A DNA stretch of 64,000 nt from Strongylocentrotus droebachiensis. Taxonomy: Eukaryota > Echinodermata > Echinoidea > Camarodonta > Strongylocentrotidae. Positions 46,955 through 57,684 of the stretch are shown here, piece after piece (within the stretch, counting starts at the first letter, position 1; each line of letters opens with the position of its first letter). The notes under the pieces were generated by a model that searched no databases, was not told the origin of the DNA, and saw only the letters and a program-made list of their open reading frames with translations. The translations under genes were made by a program, and so were the position numbers. The stretch is from assembly GCA_035222895.1 (NCBI GenBank), contig JAVYIG010000696.1, forward strand, positions 62,001-126,000, in the 5' to 3' direction.

Positions 46955-48935
46955 AATAATACATTTTAGCGAACTTCTCGAAAGTAGCTAAAACAGGTTA
47001 TTCCCAATCTGAACGAAGAAGTGTGAACCGAGCCGTAGACCACACGCCGCGTGGTCAAGGGAGGGGGGTCGTGAAAAACTTTATTGGCGTCAGTAATAAA
47101 ACCAGAAAGGTTCGCGCCATACTCCGCGTGCTCTCGGCTCGCTTCATTCTTTCTATGGTCTTCATGAGAGATGGTCAGAATCGTGAACAAACTTTTTACC
47201 ACCTTCCCGCCCCTGGCCGCCATTATTGGGCTGGCTGGCATGACATTAAACTAATGGATAAAATTGATGATAATTAAATGTACAGTCGCAGCTGTGATAC
47301 AGCTTTCATGTGTTTGCTTATCTTACCTGTTTCGCTCCCAGTTCAGGGTTGCATCAGGGTACCTCAGTCCAATTTTGTATTGTTGTTGATTCATCATTAC
47401 TTGTATAACATGATTTTAGTTGACATAATGATAATAGTCCCGCTTTTTAGAGGCGTTCAAAAGCTACTTCGAGCACTTTTTCTCAATTGCAAGTAAATGT
47501 CTTTATTTAGTCGATTCGAAGCCCGATGGGGCGAATTTTGTACATTTAATTTGTGAACAATTTTTGTTTACCACCTTTCCGCCCCGGCCGCCATTATTGG
47601 GCCGGCTGGCAATATAAATGTACAGTCGAACCTGTGATACCGCTTCTTTATTTGTTTGTTTATCTTACTTGGTTCGCTACCAGTGCAGGGTTGCAACAGC
47701 AATAACTCTGTTCCTCAGTCATTTCTTGATTCATTTTCACTTGTAGAACAGGATTTTCGTTGACATATATTTTTCCGCTTGTTAGGGGCGTCAAAAGCTA
47801 CTTCGAGCGCTTTTTCTCGATGGCATGTTATATTTTGATCTATTCAATTCGAAGCCCGATGGGGCAAATTTCGGACAATTATCTTTACAGTGTTTAGTGG
47901 CATAGTTTGATGACAATCTACTCTCGCAAGGGCTACGCCTGGTCGCGTTCAGATAACATAAAACGGGCCTTGCGGGGCTTTCCCCGATCTTATTTTCCAG
48001 AACTCGAAATTTTCATACGAAATTTTCATACGGTCAGAAAATACAATTGGCGTACTTTATTACCTTTGTTTTCTTTTAATCGCCTTTCTGACCAAAAGAG
48101 TCTGTTTTTCGAGAGATCGGTTTTCACCCGCATTTGAGTGTAGTAGAAAATGTCATCAAACTCCTGCCTTCATGTTCTCCCGAAAGACTTTTTGGGAGAA
48201 CATCATGTTATTTACTTCATCTGCATTTGATTTGTCCATTTTGCGGCATTCTTGCGAATTTGGACGCCTATAATCGCTTATACAAGAAATATATTGTTGT
48301 GGTAATGTAAATCTAGAGCAAGCGGTCTGTTAGGAAGGGGAGACAAAATTTGATGTTATTAGAGGATTGTTTTATTGCCGTATTTATACAATTTTACGAG
48401 CCTGACTTGTCCGTAAGCTGGGAATACAATCAGTATTGCCCAGGTTCTTAAGCGGGAAGTCGTTTGTGCTCACCACGTTTTTGGTTGGGGTATAGGGGGG
48501 GTGAGCGGGTTCCTGTCCGTTGAAGCTGAGATTGCCTGGCTTATGCCGTGTGTAACGCTCAGGGTGTCCGGCTGGAAGTCATCTTCGCTCACCCATGCCT
48601 CTTGTCTGTGCAAAAAGCCAGCAAGAGATGGGGGAAGCCCGTTCGCATGGCCAGGCGAATGGAAGAATTGTTACGGCTAGTCAAGAGATATTACTTTGTC
48701 GCCCGACTGGGCCCCCTATTGGTTCCTTACAGATCGCTCTCGACATATTATAATGCTCGAAGTGATGATTTGCATTCATTGTTGTTTTTTATGTTTTCAC
48801 TATAATTCCTTTGCTGACCAGTTTGATTGAAACGAGTTAATTATGGTAATCAACTCTCAATAAAGACCATGGTCAATCACACTTACAAAATACAAATTTG
48901 TTGACTTCTTCATTTGACTCAGAGTGGGAATAATA
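46955..48935 (+). mobile_element. Retroelement derivative with foreign interior, unit 3
   Basis: Shares the left 136 bp (46962-47097) and the right 686 bp (48243-48928) with units 1 and 2, but the middle (47098-48242) is unrelated and has no recombinase. It is a non-autonomous derivative able to use the same ends. The interior has two diverged direct copies of a segment of about 365 bp (from about 47190 and 47550; shared words CGGCCGCCATTATTGGG and TTCGAAGCCCGATGGGGC). Confidence 0.75.
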
Positions 48936-50402
48936 GTTCGTTCTTATATTATTGATAATAATAATAATAATAATAGTTCGTTCTTATAGTATTGATAATA
49001 ATAATAATAATAGTTCGTTCTTATATTATTGATAATAATAATAAAAATAATAGTTCGTTCTTATAGTATTGATAATAATAATAACAATAGTTCGTTCTTA
49101 TATTATTGATAATAATAATAATAATAGTTCGTTCTTATATTATTGATAATAATAATAATAATAGTTCGTTCTTATATTATTGATAATAATAATAAAAATA
49201 ATAGTTCGTTCTTATATTATTGATAATAATAATAACAATAGTTCGTTCTTATATTATTGATAATAATAATAATAATAGTTCGTTCTTATATTATTGATAA
49301 TAATAATAATAATAGTTCGTTCTTATATTATTGATAATAATAATAAAAATAATAGTTCGTTCTTATATTATTGATAATAATAATAAAAATAATAGTTCGT
49401 TCTTATATTATTGATAATTATAATAATAATAGTTCGTTCTTATATTATTGATAATAATAGTTCGTTCTTATATTATTGATAATAATAATAATAATAATAG
49501 TTCGTTCTTATATTATTGATAATAATAATAATAATAGTTCGTTCTTATATTATTGATAATAATAATAACAATAGTTCGTTCTTATATTATTGATAATAAT
49601 AATAATAATAGTTCGTTCTTATATTATTGATGATAATAATAATAATAGTTAGTTCTTATATAATTGATAATAATAATAATAATAATAGTTCGTTCTTATA
49701 TTATTGATAATAATAATAATAATAATAGTTCGTTCTTATATTATTGATACTAATAATAAAAATAGTTCGTTCTTATATTATTGATAATAATAATAATAAT
49801 AATAGTTCGTTCTTATATTATTGATAATAATAATAATAATAATAGTTCGTTCTTATATTATTGATAATAATAATAATAATAATAGTTCGTTCTTATATTA
49901 TTGATAATAATAATAATAATAATAGTTCGTTCTTATATTATTGATAATAATAATAACAATAGTTCGTTCTTATATTATTGATAATAATAATAATAATAAT
50001 AGTTCGTTCTTATATTATTGATAATAATAGTTCGTTCTTATATTATTGATAATAATAATAATAATAATAGTTCGTTCTTATATTATTGATAATAATAATA
50101 ATAATAGTTAGTTCTTATATAATTGATAATAATAGTTCGTTCTTATATTATTGATAATAATAATAATAATAGTTCGTTCTTATATTATTGATAATAATAA
50201 TAATAATAGTTCGTTCTTATATTATTGATAATAATAATAATAATAATAGTTCGTTCTTATATTATTGATAATAATAATAATAATAATAGTTCGTTCTTAT
50301 ATTATTGATAATAATAATAATAATAGTTAGTTCTTATATAATTGATAATAATAGTTCGTTCTTATATTATTGTTAATAATAATAATAATAGTTCGTTCTT
50401 TA
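48929..50402. repeat. Minisatellite, main segment
   Basis: About 40 units of TAGTTCGTTCTTATATTATT then GATAATAATAATAATAA; unit length varies from about 22 to 39 bp through the number of AAT triplets. Higher-order order is visible where units with AAAAATAA or AACAATAG variants recur. Confidence 0.9.
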
Positions 50403-50717
50403 ATATTATAGCGCATTTCAAGACCGCAGGCCCTCTCAAAGCTCTATACAGATACAGTAATACCCCGGTCATCGGATTCAGGCTTACCCGCACACAATGT
50501 ATGCACATTCTCTACTCCCTGGGGAGCATTCCAGCCAAGCGCACACTTGCTCATCTAACCACATTAACTTTCGGATGCTACCCATTTAACACCTGGGTGG
50601 AGAGTGGCAAATGTAGATCAATGTCTTGCCAAAGGACATTAGTGCCGCGGCGGGAGTTGAACCACAGACCTTGTGATCTACAGTCCGCTGACATATCCAC
50701 TCGACCACGACACCTCT
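50403..50717 (-). repeat. SINE with tRNA-derived head
   Basis: On the minus strand it begins GAGGTGTCGTGGTCGAGTGG (A box) with GTGGTTCAACTCCCGC (B box GGTTCAACTCC) 50 nt on, then a body ending AGAGCTTTGAGAGGGCCTGC. The head folds plausibly as a tRNA-like structure. It abuts the minisatellite. Confidence 0.75.
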
Positions 50718-50929
50718 ACATGATCGTTATTCCCTGTTATTTTCCAGTACTCTGTTTTCCGAGGTTGTGTGACTGAGCATGACTGAGATAAATGAAGATT
50801 GTGAAATAGTTGCAGTGATGCAAATATGACACAAAAATTATAAATGTATTGCATTAAAACACACACAAGCGAAACTTGAAAGATGTTACTCTAAAACGAC
50901 TATACGAAATTTAAACTCTGTTTTTGTTT

Positions 50930-51510
50930 TCAAAGTATTTATTTAAACAATTTTCATTCATAATAATAACATGTTCGTATATAGACAAAGAATAGTAAAA
51001 TATAACGTACTAGTTAAATAATCAATACAAATTATTTAACACAATATCTGTTAATTATACGTTCCATATTTTCTAATCAGACGGAAATTGTGGAATAATG
51101 TTTTACAAATAAATATAAAATATTTTGCAGAAATAATAACTGTATTGACAAAATACGAATTATTTCGTATATGTTTTTCTTTTAACCATACAAATATAAC
51201 ACTATAAAAAGATTGTAAGTTTTCAAAATTTACACAAAAAATGAACTAATGTCAGTTCATCATTTAAAAAAAAGAGTACACATTGAAGAAGTACTTACAC
51301 CTATTTTATAAATAAAGCTTTGTGTTGCAATTTTTCTATGAATAATTTTAAATTTAAATTTCTCATTCTATTATCTGTTGATGACCTGTATAGTATATTT
51401 AAAACAGGCTTTCCAAATTAATGAATCGTTTAAATTATTTTGTAAAACTTTGAAATCTTTTTAAGTTAACGGAAATCGTTCAATAAAGTATCAACGCAAT
51501 TTAGCGAATA
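50930..51510 (-). mobile_element. Tx1/L1-like LINE 3' fragment
   Basis: Similar to 52390-52975 and 14400-14765: AAGTATTTATTTAAACAATT, ACATTGAAGAAGTACTTACA and GAAATCGTTCAATAAAGTAT. Frame not open. Confidence 0.55.
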
Positions 51511-51805
51511 ACATTTTTGTTTACATGTTATTTAAAAATTTAGTAAAAAAACAACTAAAAATACAGGTTATAAACATTTACAATGTACATATAAAATCAT
51601 CTTAAATATGTGAAACAAAGTAATAACATTTAAATACACATAGTTGGAAAATGAAATAGAGTGTATAAGTAAAAGCCTATGTCACTTGACAAGTTGATAC
51701 ACCCATTACAAAGAGTGAAAAGCATTATATAAATTGCAGGTAGCTGACGGTTACATGTACATACTACAATAGACAATGAATGGTAACCAAATAACTACCG
51801 TTGGT

Positions 51806-51927
51806 GAAGGTGATGTGACAAACTATCACTTCCAAGGCGATCTGGATTTAGCTATCTTTCCGAAGCGAATCTGAGGAAAGATAGCGTATACATTCAGATC
51901 GCCGAGGAAGTGATAATTTGCCATCGC
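51806..51927. repeat. Hairpin MITE
   Basis: ATCACTTCCAAGGCGATCTG with GCTATCTTTCC pairs with GGAAAGATAGC and CAGATCGCCGAGGAAGTGAT; a short loop GAAGCGAATCTGA. No coding region. Confidence 0.65.
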
Positions 51928-52138
51928 CTGAAACCACTGGGTGATTATTTTCTTTGTAATTCACATTGGAAACATTTCACTGGTAGGGTCTATGAGAAAG
52001 ACAATCTAACTGTTTTAGTTTTAGTGTACGATACGTACAGTGCATGCAGTACTTACGTATGTACATATACGCAATGTATAACATTAAATTTGTAATTCGC
52101 GCCACACCTCCGCGATTGGCCGTGGTCGCCTGCTGCGT

Positions 52139-52291
52139 TGAAGATAGTTCACAGTGCAACGCACTTTCACCGAAGATAGTACAAAGTGCAACGCACTTTC
52201 AACGAAGATACTACACAGTGCAACGGATTTTCACCAAAGATAGTACACAGTGCAACGCACTTTCACTGAAGATAGTACACAGTGTAACGGC
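52139..52291. repeat. Five tandem 32-bp repeats
   Basis: Units of GAAGATAGTACACAGTGCAA then CGCACTTTCACC with a few changes each. Confidence 0.85.
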
Positions 52292-52389
52292 CTTTTTTCT
52301 CCCATCAATGGTGGGCAAAACTATGTTTCATCACGTTATTAACTTTTGACTAATCGTAGAGCAAGATTCTTAGTATACTGAATATAATA

Positions 52390-55215
52390 AAATATAATCT
52401 ACTCGTTAACTCATCAATTAAAATGAATTACAAAAATATATCCGCCATTTCTTATAATGAAGATCAAGACGGTTTTTCTTGAAAGCAATTATACGTTTTA
52501 TATTTTCTAAATCTTTAGGAGCTCGAAGAAAAAGGAAATGGTGGAATAATGTTTTACAAGTAAATATACAATATTTTGCAAAAATAATAACTGTATTGAC
52601 AAAATAGAAATGATTGGTTATAAGAGTACCAACAAACAACTTTAAAAAATTGCCCTCTGTGAACAAAACATTTCGTATATATTTTTCTTTTAACCATAAA
52701 AATATAACATTCCAAAAGTTCGTACCTTTTCACAATTTTGAAATAAATAAACTAGCTTTTGTTCATGATTTTCACAAAAACTACACACTGAAGAAGTACT
52801 TACACTTATTTTGTAAAAAAAACTTTGTGTTGCAATTTTTCCATGAATAAGTTAAAATTTGAAAATTTTCATTTCATTATTCATTTATCCTGTTAATTTT
52901 TTTCTGAGATATTTGCTGATAATTTAACGATTTTACGGAAATCGTTCAATAAAGTATCAACGCAATTTATCAAAGAACTTTCCTTTTCAAAGTGTCCATG
53001 TTTCAGAATATTTTCCAGTTACTAGGTTAGGCGGAAAACTTAATAGTATAACATAAATGAACCTGACAGAAAACTCATTCGACTTTGGATTTGATCAAAA
53101 GACATGAATGAACGATCAATGAGGAAAATATCCTTAACATATATCATATCAGAATTAAAACGTCTGATATTGAGAGATTTTCGGTCTACCAGTATATGAG
53201 ATTTTAGGCAAAGTAATAGGAAATAATTTCCCTAAATTTAACTTTAGGTTGTATTATTTGTAATGACTCCGTGCAATCACTTTATTATTCGACAAAGGAT
53301 CTGTGTAACATTTAATGATCAGAGCGGAGATTGCCGCTAAAAAATATATTACCTCCAATATTATGTCTCAGAGAATGAGCAAAGAAACATTTTTTTCCAT
53401 TAATTTTGTTTCCTTCATCAAAGTATCTCTTAATCGAAATCACTTTTATTGCACGGGTAAAAGATAATAGATGGGGCATTTTTTAAGTCATCCTTTTTAA
53501 AATTCATGTAACATATTGTCCCTCCTATTTAATACTCCATACAAATCTAAAGAGTACTACTCTCTGAAGTTCAGAAAAGAATCAAGGGGATCAGGAAGAA
53601 TACAAAGTAAATAAATCAATTTAGTACAACAAGAGACTTAAAGGGATAGTTGAGTTCTGTTGCAGAGGGCGCTCCACAACAAAATTGTGAGATAATAAAG
53701 AACTAAGTATCGAATTTGAAAGAACACACGATTTAAATGACAAAAACATTTTGTTTGGATCAAAATCAGTTCAGAGACGGCTGAAATATCCATAAATATA
53801 ACCATTTTTAATATGTGTGTACCAGCACAAGTGCCGTTCGAAAATTTAACCAGCCGTTGAAAAAACGAAATAGCGCCTTCTACGTTCTATTCCAGCCAAT
53901 GCCGACGTTGGCTTTTTATTGGCTATAATACACACAACCAGTCTGGCCGTGTATTGTTAATATTAATTAATTAATCAATTAACGGGCAGCATATATTTTT
54001 GAAAGTGGAGCTGAATTGGTATGATCCTATTGGGTAAATTTCACAAATTTGTGGGTCTAAAATCACCTTCATAGTAATTTCAGGTCCTAAAAGAGCACTA
54101 GAAATGTCATAGATAAGAATAAGAGCAATAACCATGCACTTTGAAGGCATTTGCGGTCTGAAACAAGAACTCAACTATCCCTTTAATAATGGTCACCTTT
54201 CCATACAAGGTTTAACACCTACGAGTCCATATATTCAATGTTCTCTTAATTTCCTCAAATCTTGATTTAAAATAAAGATTTTAAAAACTCAAATTACCAT
54301 TCAGAGGAACTTCAATACATAAGTATGTGAAATAATCTGTAGGCCAAATAAATGGAACGTCTTAATGCATGTTTACTTTAAAATTTCCCAGTCTAATCAA
54401 ATTACATTTTTCAAAATTTATTTTCGGCCAGAAGCTTCTCTGAAGTCATTCAAGTTTTTTTAACGCATCGACGGATTTTCGTTTCATCAGGTTCAAGAAA
54501 AATAACCGTGTCTTCTGCATATTCACTAATCTTTACCTCCTCATTTGAAACCTTTATCCCATAAATATCTTCTTCTGTTTTGTCTCACGAAAAAGCCTAG
54601 TACTTCAACTGCAATAATAACAAGATATGGAGACAAAGGACATCCCTGTCTCACGCCAAGTTTTATCCCAAAGGAATATGACGCGAACCCATTATTAATA
54701 ACTCGTCCTTGAATATCTGTATACAATAATTTCACCAATTAATAAAATACTGGTCAAATCCAAATACATTGAGAGCATCGTACATACGCAATTCTAGTCA
54801 ATCGTATACAAAGCTTTTAAAAGTCAAGTAATACTCAAAGCTAAACCGTTTTTTAATTTCAATGAATAATCGTATATTCTCTCCAATAAATCGTCCTTTA
54901 ATAAAACCATCATTACTTATCAAAAACCTTTTTAATTCGAAATGAGAGAATTTTTGCTAAACTCTTATTATCACTGTTAAGAAGTGATATTGGTCGATAG
55001 TTTTTGAGATGTTATAAATGTCTACCTTTATGGGGGGCAACAAAGTAATAATAGATAAAGGAGGAATATATCAAGCAAAGAGGAATTATAAACGGAACAT
55101 AACAAGTTTTTGATATCATACCATAATGTTTTATAAGAAACTCTTTTGGAAGCCCATCTGATCCCGGTATTATAGTTTCATAGCAAATTACAAGGAAAAT
55201 ATAGTTTATTACAAG
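52390..55215 (-). mobile_element. Tx1/L1-like LINE, degenerate, with a MITE inside
   Basis: From 55215 down the minus strand reads PGSDGLPKEFLIKHYG (start of reverse transcriptase), then LYTDIQGRVINNGFASYSFG and GVRQGCPLSPYLVIIAVEVL (54738-54541), and near 52840-52730 the C-terminal zinc-knuckle-like SVSTSSVCSFCENHEQKLVY. The order fits one L1/Tx1-type element. It is split by the family d MITE (53638-54186) and has several frame breaks. Confidence 0.7.
53638..54186. mobile_element. TTAA-flanked MITE, family d
   Basis: Ends AGGGATAGTTGAGTTCT and complement between TTAA sites, 549 bp. Inserted in the LINE. Confidence 0.75.
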
Positions 55216-55525
55216 ATGCATATATATTTAGGGAAAACAATCTTCCTTCCTTTAGGATGTCTTTAAAATCTATAATATGTTCTGTTAGTAATTTTCGACG
55301 TTTGAAAATCATATTTACGAGTATAATTCGGCAGTTTAATACACGAATTTCATTTTGTTTAAATCATTTTAAGCAAAATGGAAAGGACCAATATTTAAGT
55401 TATTCGTCAGACCTGATATTTGTTTTAAAATTTCCAATTCGTAGTCAACTTTGGCTCAGTTTGAAAGTAATTTGATTGTCAATCATCGAATTTGCATAGG
55501 GTCACTATCATACTAAATTTATTCA

Positions 55526-55771
55526 TTAACTCATAGCCTGCCATAAGGATGCATGCACGCTATCGTTATAGTGCTTTGTACATGCTAGCAAACCATTGCT
55601 ATGGTGCCATGTGCGTGTGTGCACACTTTCGTAGTAGCAGTTATTGTTCATGCTCATTGTAGTGTGCTGTGTGTTTTGCACTCACCATTCATAGAACCAT
55701 CGCGTTGATCAGATTATCCCCAAAACAACCTGGCACAATGGGGATTAGCCCTGTGGCATGATAAGCGTTAA
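55526..55771. mobile_element. TTAA-flanked MITE, family e, inverse orientation
   Basis: Starts TTAACTCATAGCCTGCCATA, ends GTGGCATGATAAGCGTTAA; complement of 39608-39874. Confidence 0.75.
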
Positions 55772-55867
55772 CCAGAATTCGGCTACTTGATTTTATTTGT
55801 ATTGATTAGAAAATGATCGCAACTAATTAAGCAAAATTGAAAAGGCCTTGTTTTTACGAGTCTTTGC

Positions 55868-56139
55868 TTAACTCTTATCCTGCCACCGGGTTAATCTCCA
55901 TTGTGCCAAGCCCCAAATCCCCTAAGTGCCAAGTTTATAACGAGATAATCAGATTAACGCGATGGTACTATCAATAGCGCGTGTAAAACACTAGGCACAT
56001 TCCAATGGGCATAAACAATATAAACTGCTATTACATCTGCGTGCAATCATGCAAGAAGCAGAGGAGCAGTAGCTTGCTGAGGTGTACTAAGCACTGTAAC
56101 AATAGCGTGCACGCATCCTTATGGCAGGCTATGAGTTAA
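55868..56139. mobile_element. TTAA-flanked MITE, family e
   Basis: Starts TTAACTCTTATCCTGCCACC, ends TGGCAGGCTATGAGTTAA. Lies 96 bp from another copy in opposite orientation. Confidence 0.75.
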
Positions 56140-57120
56140 ATAGATACTATTAGTAGGTATAGCACACCAAAAATAATTACAACGAACACATGTTATTTGA
56201 TGGTTGCAAATGATCAAGCTTTATGAAAGCTTCAAAAAACAAAAAACAGTATTGAAATCGGTCAATGCGTTGTGATTTTATACCATTTTTTTGATATCGC
56301 AAAATTACCGAAAAACCTGACAGAAATGGTCAAATTGTCAAAAATGGCATAGTTCGACAAAGTTGACAACTTAATTTATCACTTTCTTGGACACAAATAA
56401 TAAATTAAATTATCAGGCACTAAAATATCATCTTTGTGGTAAAAAATACAAAAAAGAATATTCATATATCTATTACCGTTTTGAAAACAGAAGCCAACAA
56501 AATAAGTCATTTTTGCCATTTTTGCGAATCTGCAGATATAAAAAAGTTGTGAAAATAACTAAGTCTGCCTAATTAATATGCGCATATGTAATTAAATCAA
56601 AACCGAACATGATACATCAGTGAAACCTATGTATATCAGACAGGTATGGAAATATATTTCATTTGTAATAAAATAAAATCATGAATATTCATCAAATATG
56701 CAAATTAAGTCATTTATTAAGGATTTATGACGATTTTCCGAGATACCATTCAATCTTTGGGCATGATGGTAACCCTCTTGGCCATAACATTCCACAGGGA
56801 CTGAATTTCAGAGAAAAACAATGTTTGGTGATCCCCGTACAGTTGTGGCTACCTTGAGCGTAAATAACAAATTGATTCAATGAGTGAAACACATGATGAT
56901 ATCCATTTTTGTAGGAGAGTTTTATACATTGAGGTGCATTTTTTTCACCACGCAGAATAGCAGCGCGAGTCAATGGGCGATCAGCGGGCCATGTCACACA
57001 TGGCTGAAAAGACAATATTCTAATTCAATAATTAACATTTTCCCCCTTTTTCCCCTTTTACCAATATTTTGTTCCTCCATATTTGTATTATTATGTATCC
57101 TTTGAGGGTAGTCATACTAT
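56140..57120. other. Non-coding stretch, no recognised feature
   Basis: AT-rich. Short open frames at 56387-56572 and 56725-57015 show no family motif and no supporting splice sites, so I do not call a gene. Confidence 0.4.
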
Positions 57121-57125
57121 CAAGC

Positions 57126-57245
57126 TTTGCTTTGTTTGTCAACCCTCCTGTTTGATGTTCTCGATTAGTTACACCCAGCCTTGCTTTGCTTTTTTTTTGT
57201 CAACCCTCCTGTTTGATGTTCTCGATTAGTTACACCCAGCCTTAC
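57126..57245. repeat. Two direct repeats of about 60 bp
   Basis: GTCAACCCTCCTGTTTGATG then TTCTCGATTAGTTACACCCA occurs twice, separated by a T-rich spacer. The tail of a LINE-like repeat may follow (AATAAATAAATCAAATC). Confidence 0.7.
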
Positions 57246-57564
57246 TTTATTCTACATATATTCTTTTGTCATGTGTAAATTTGCAATATTTGTTTGTTAT
57301 ATATTTGTAAAAATGCAAAAGAAAAAGAAAATCAAACAGAAATAAATAAATCAAATCAAAATCAAATCAAATTTCCCACATGCCTATAACAATGAAACTA
57401 CACAGAATTGTAGTTAAAGGTATGCTTGAAATATATGTGAAATAAAAATTCAAAAATATTGTTTAGTTTTTTTAAAATACATTTACAAAAATTGCTATTT
57501 CTACCAAGTGACTGCTGTTGTGTGTGTGTGTTCGCGGGGCAGACTGTTTGCACAGGTAGTCTGA

Positions 57565-57684
57565 TCACCCTACTATTAGAACAATAAACAATGACCCTCT
57601 CACGATACACCCAATAACAAGTCCGACCCAGAACCATCTCCCAGCCTCTAGCGAAGCCGTCTCAGCACCAGAAGTGTTCCCAGA
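57565..57684 (-). pseudogene. Gene D exon-4-like segment without acceptor
   Basis: In frame over 39 codons and stop, with the CD225 second membrane segment; the pyrimidine tract TTTCTTTTTCTTTTCATG remains upstream but joins the exon without AG. Confidence 0.7.

Noticed and set aside
48929-50402. CRISPR array or centromeric satellite
   Set aside because: No unique spacers; unit length varies by AAT number; only about 1.5 kb long and with no centromere evidence.
52044-52349. 101-residue plus-strand frame
   Set aside because: Mostly the translation of the 32-bp tandem repeat; no start context or family.
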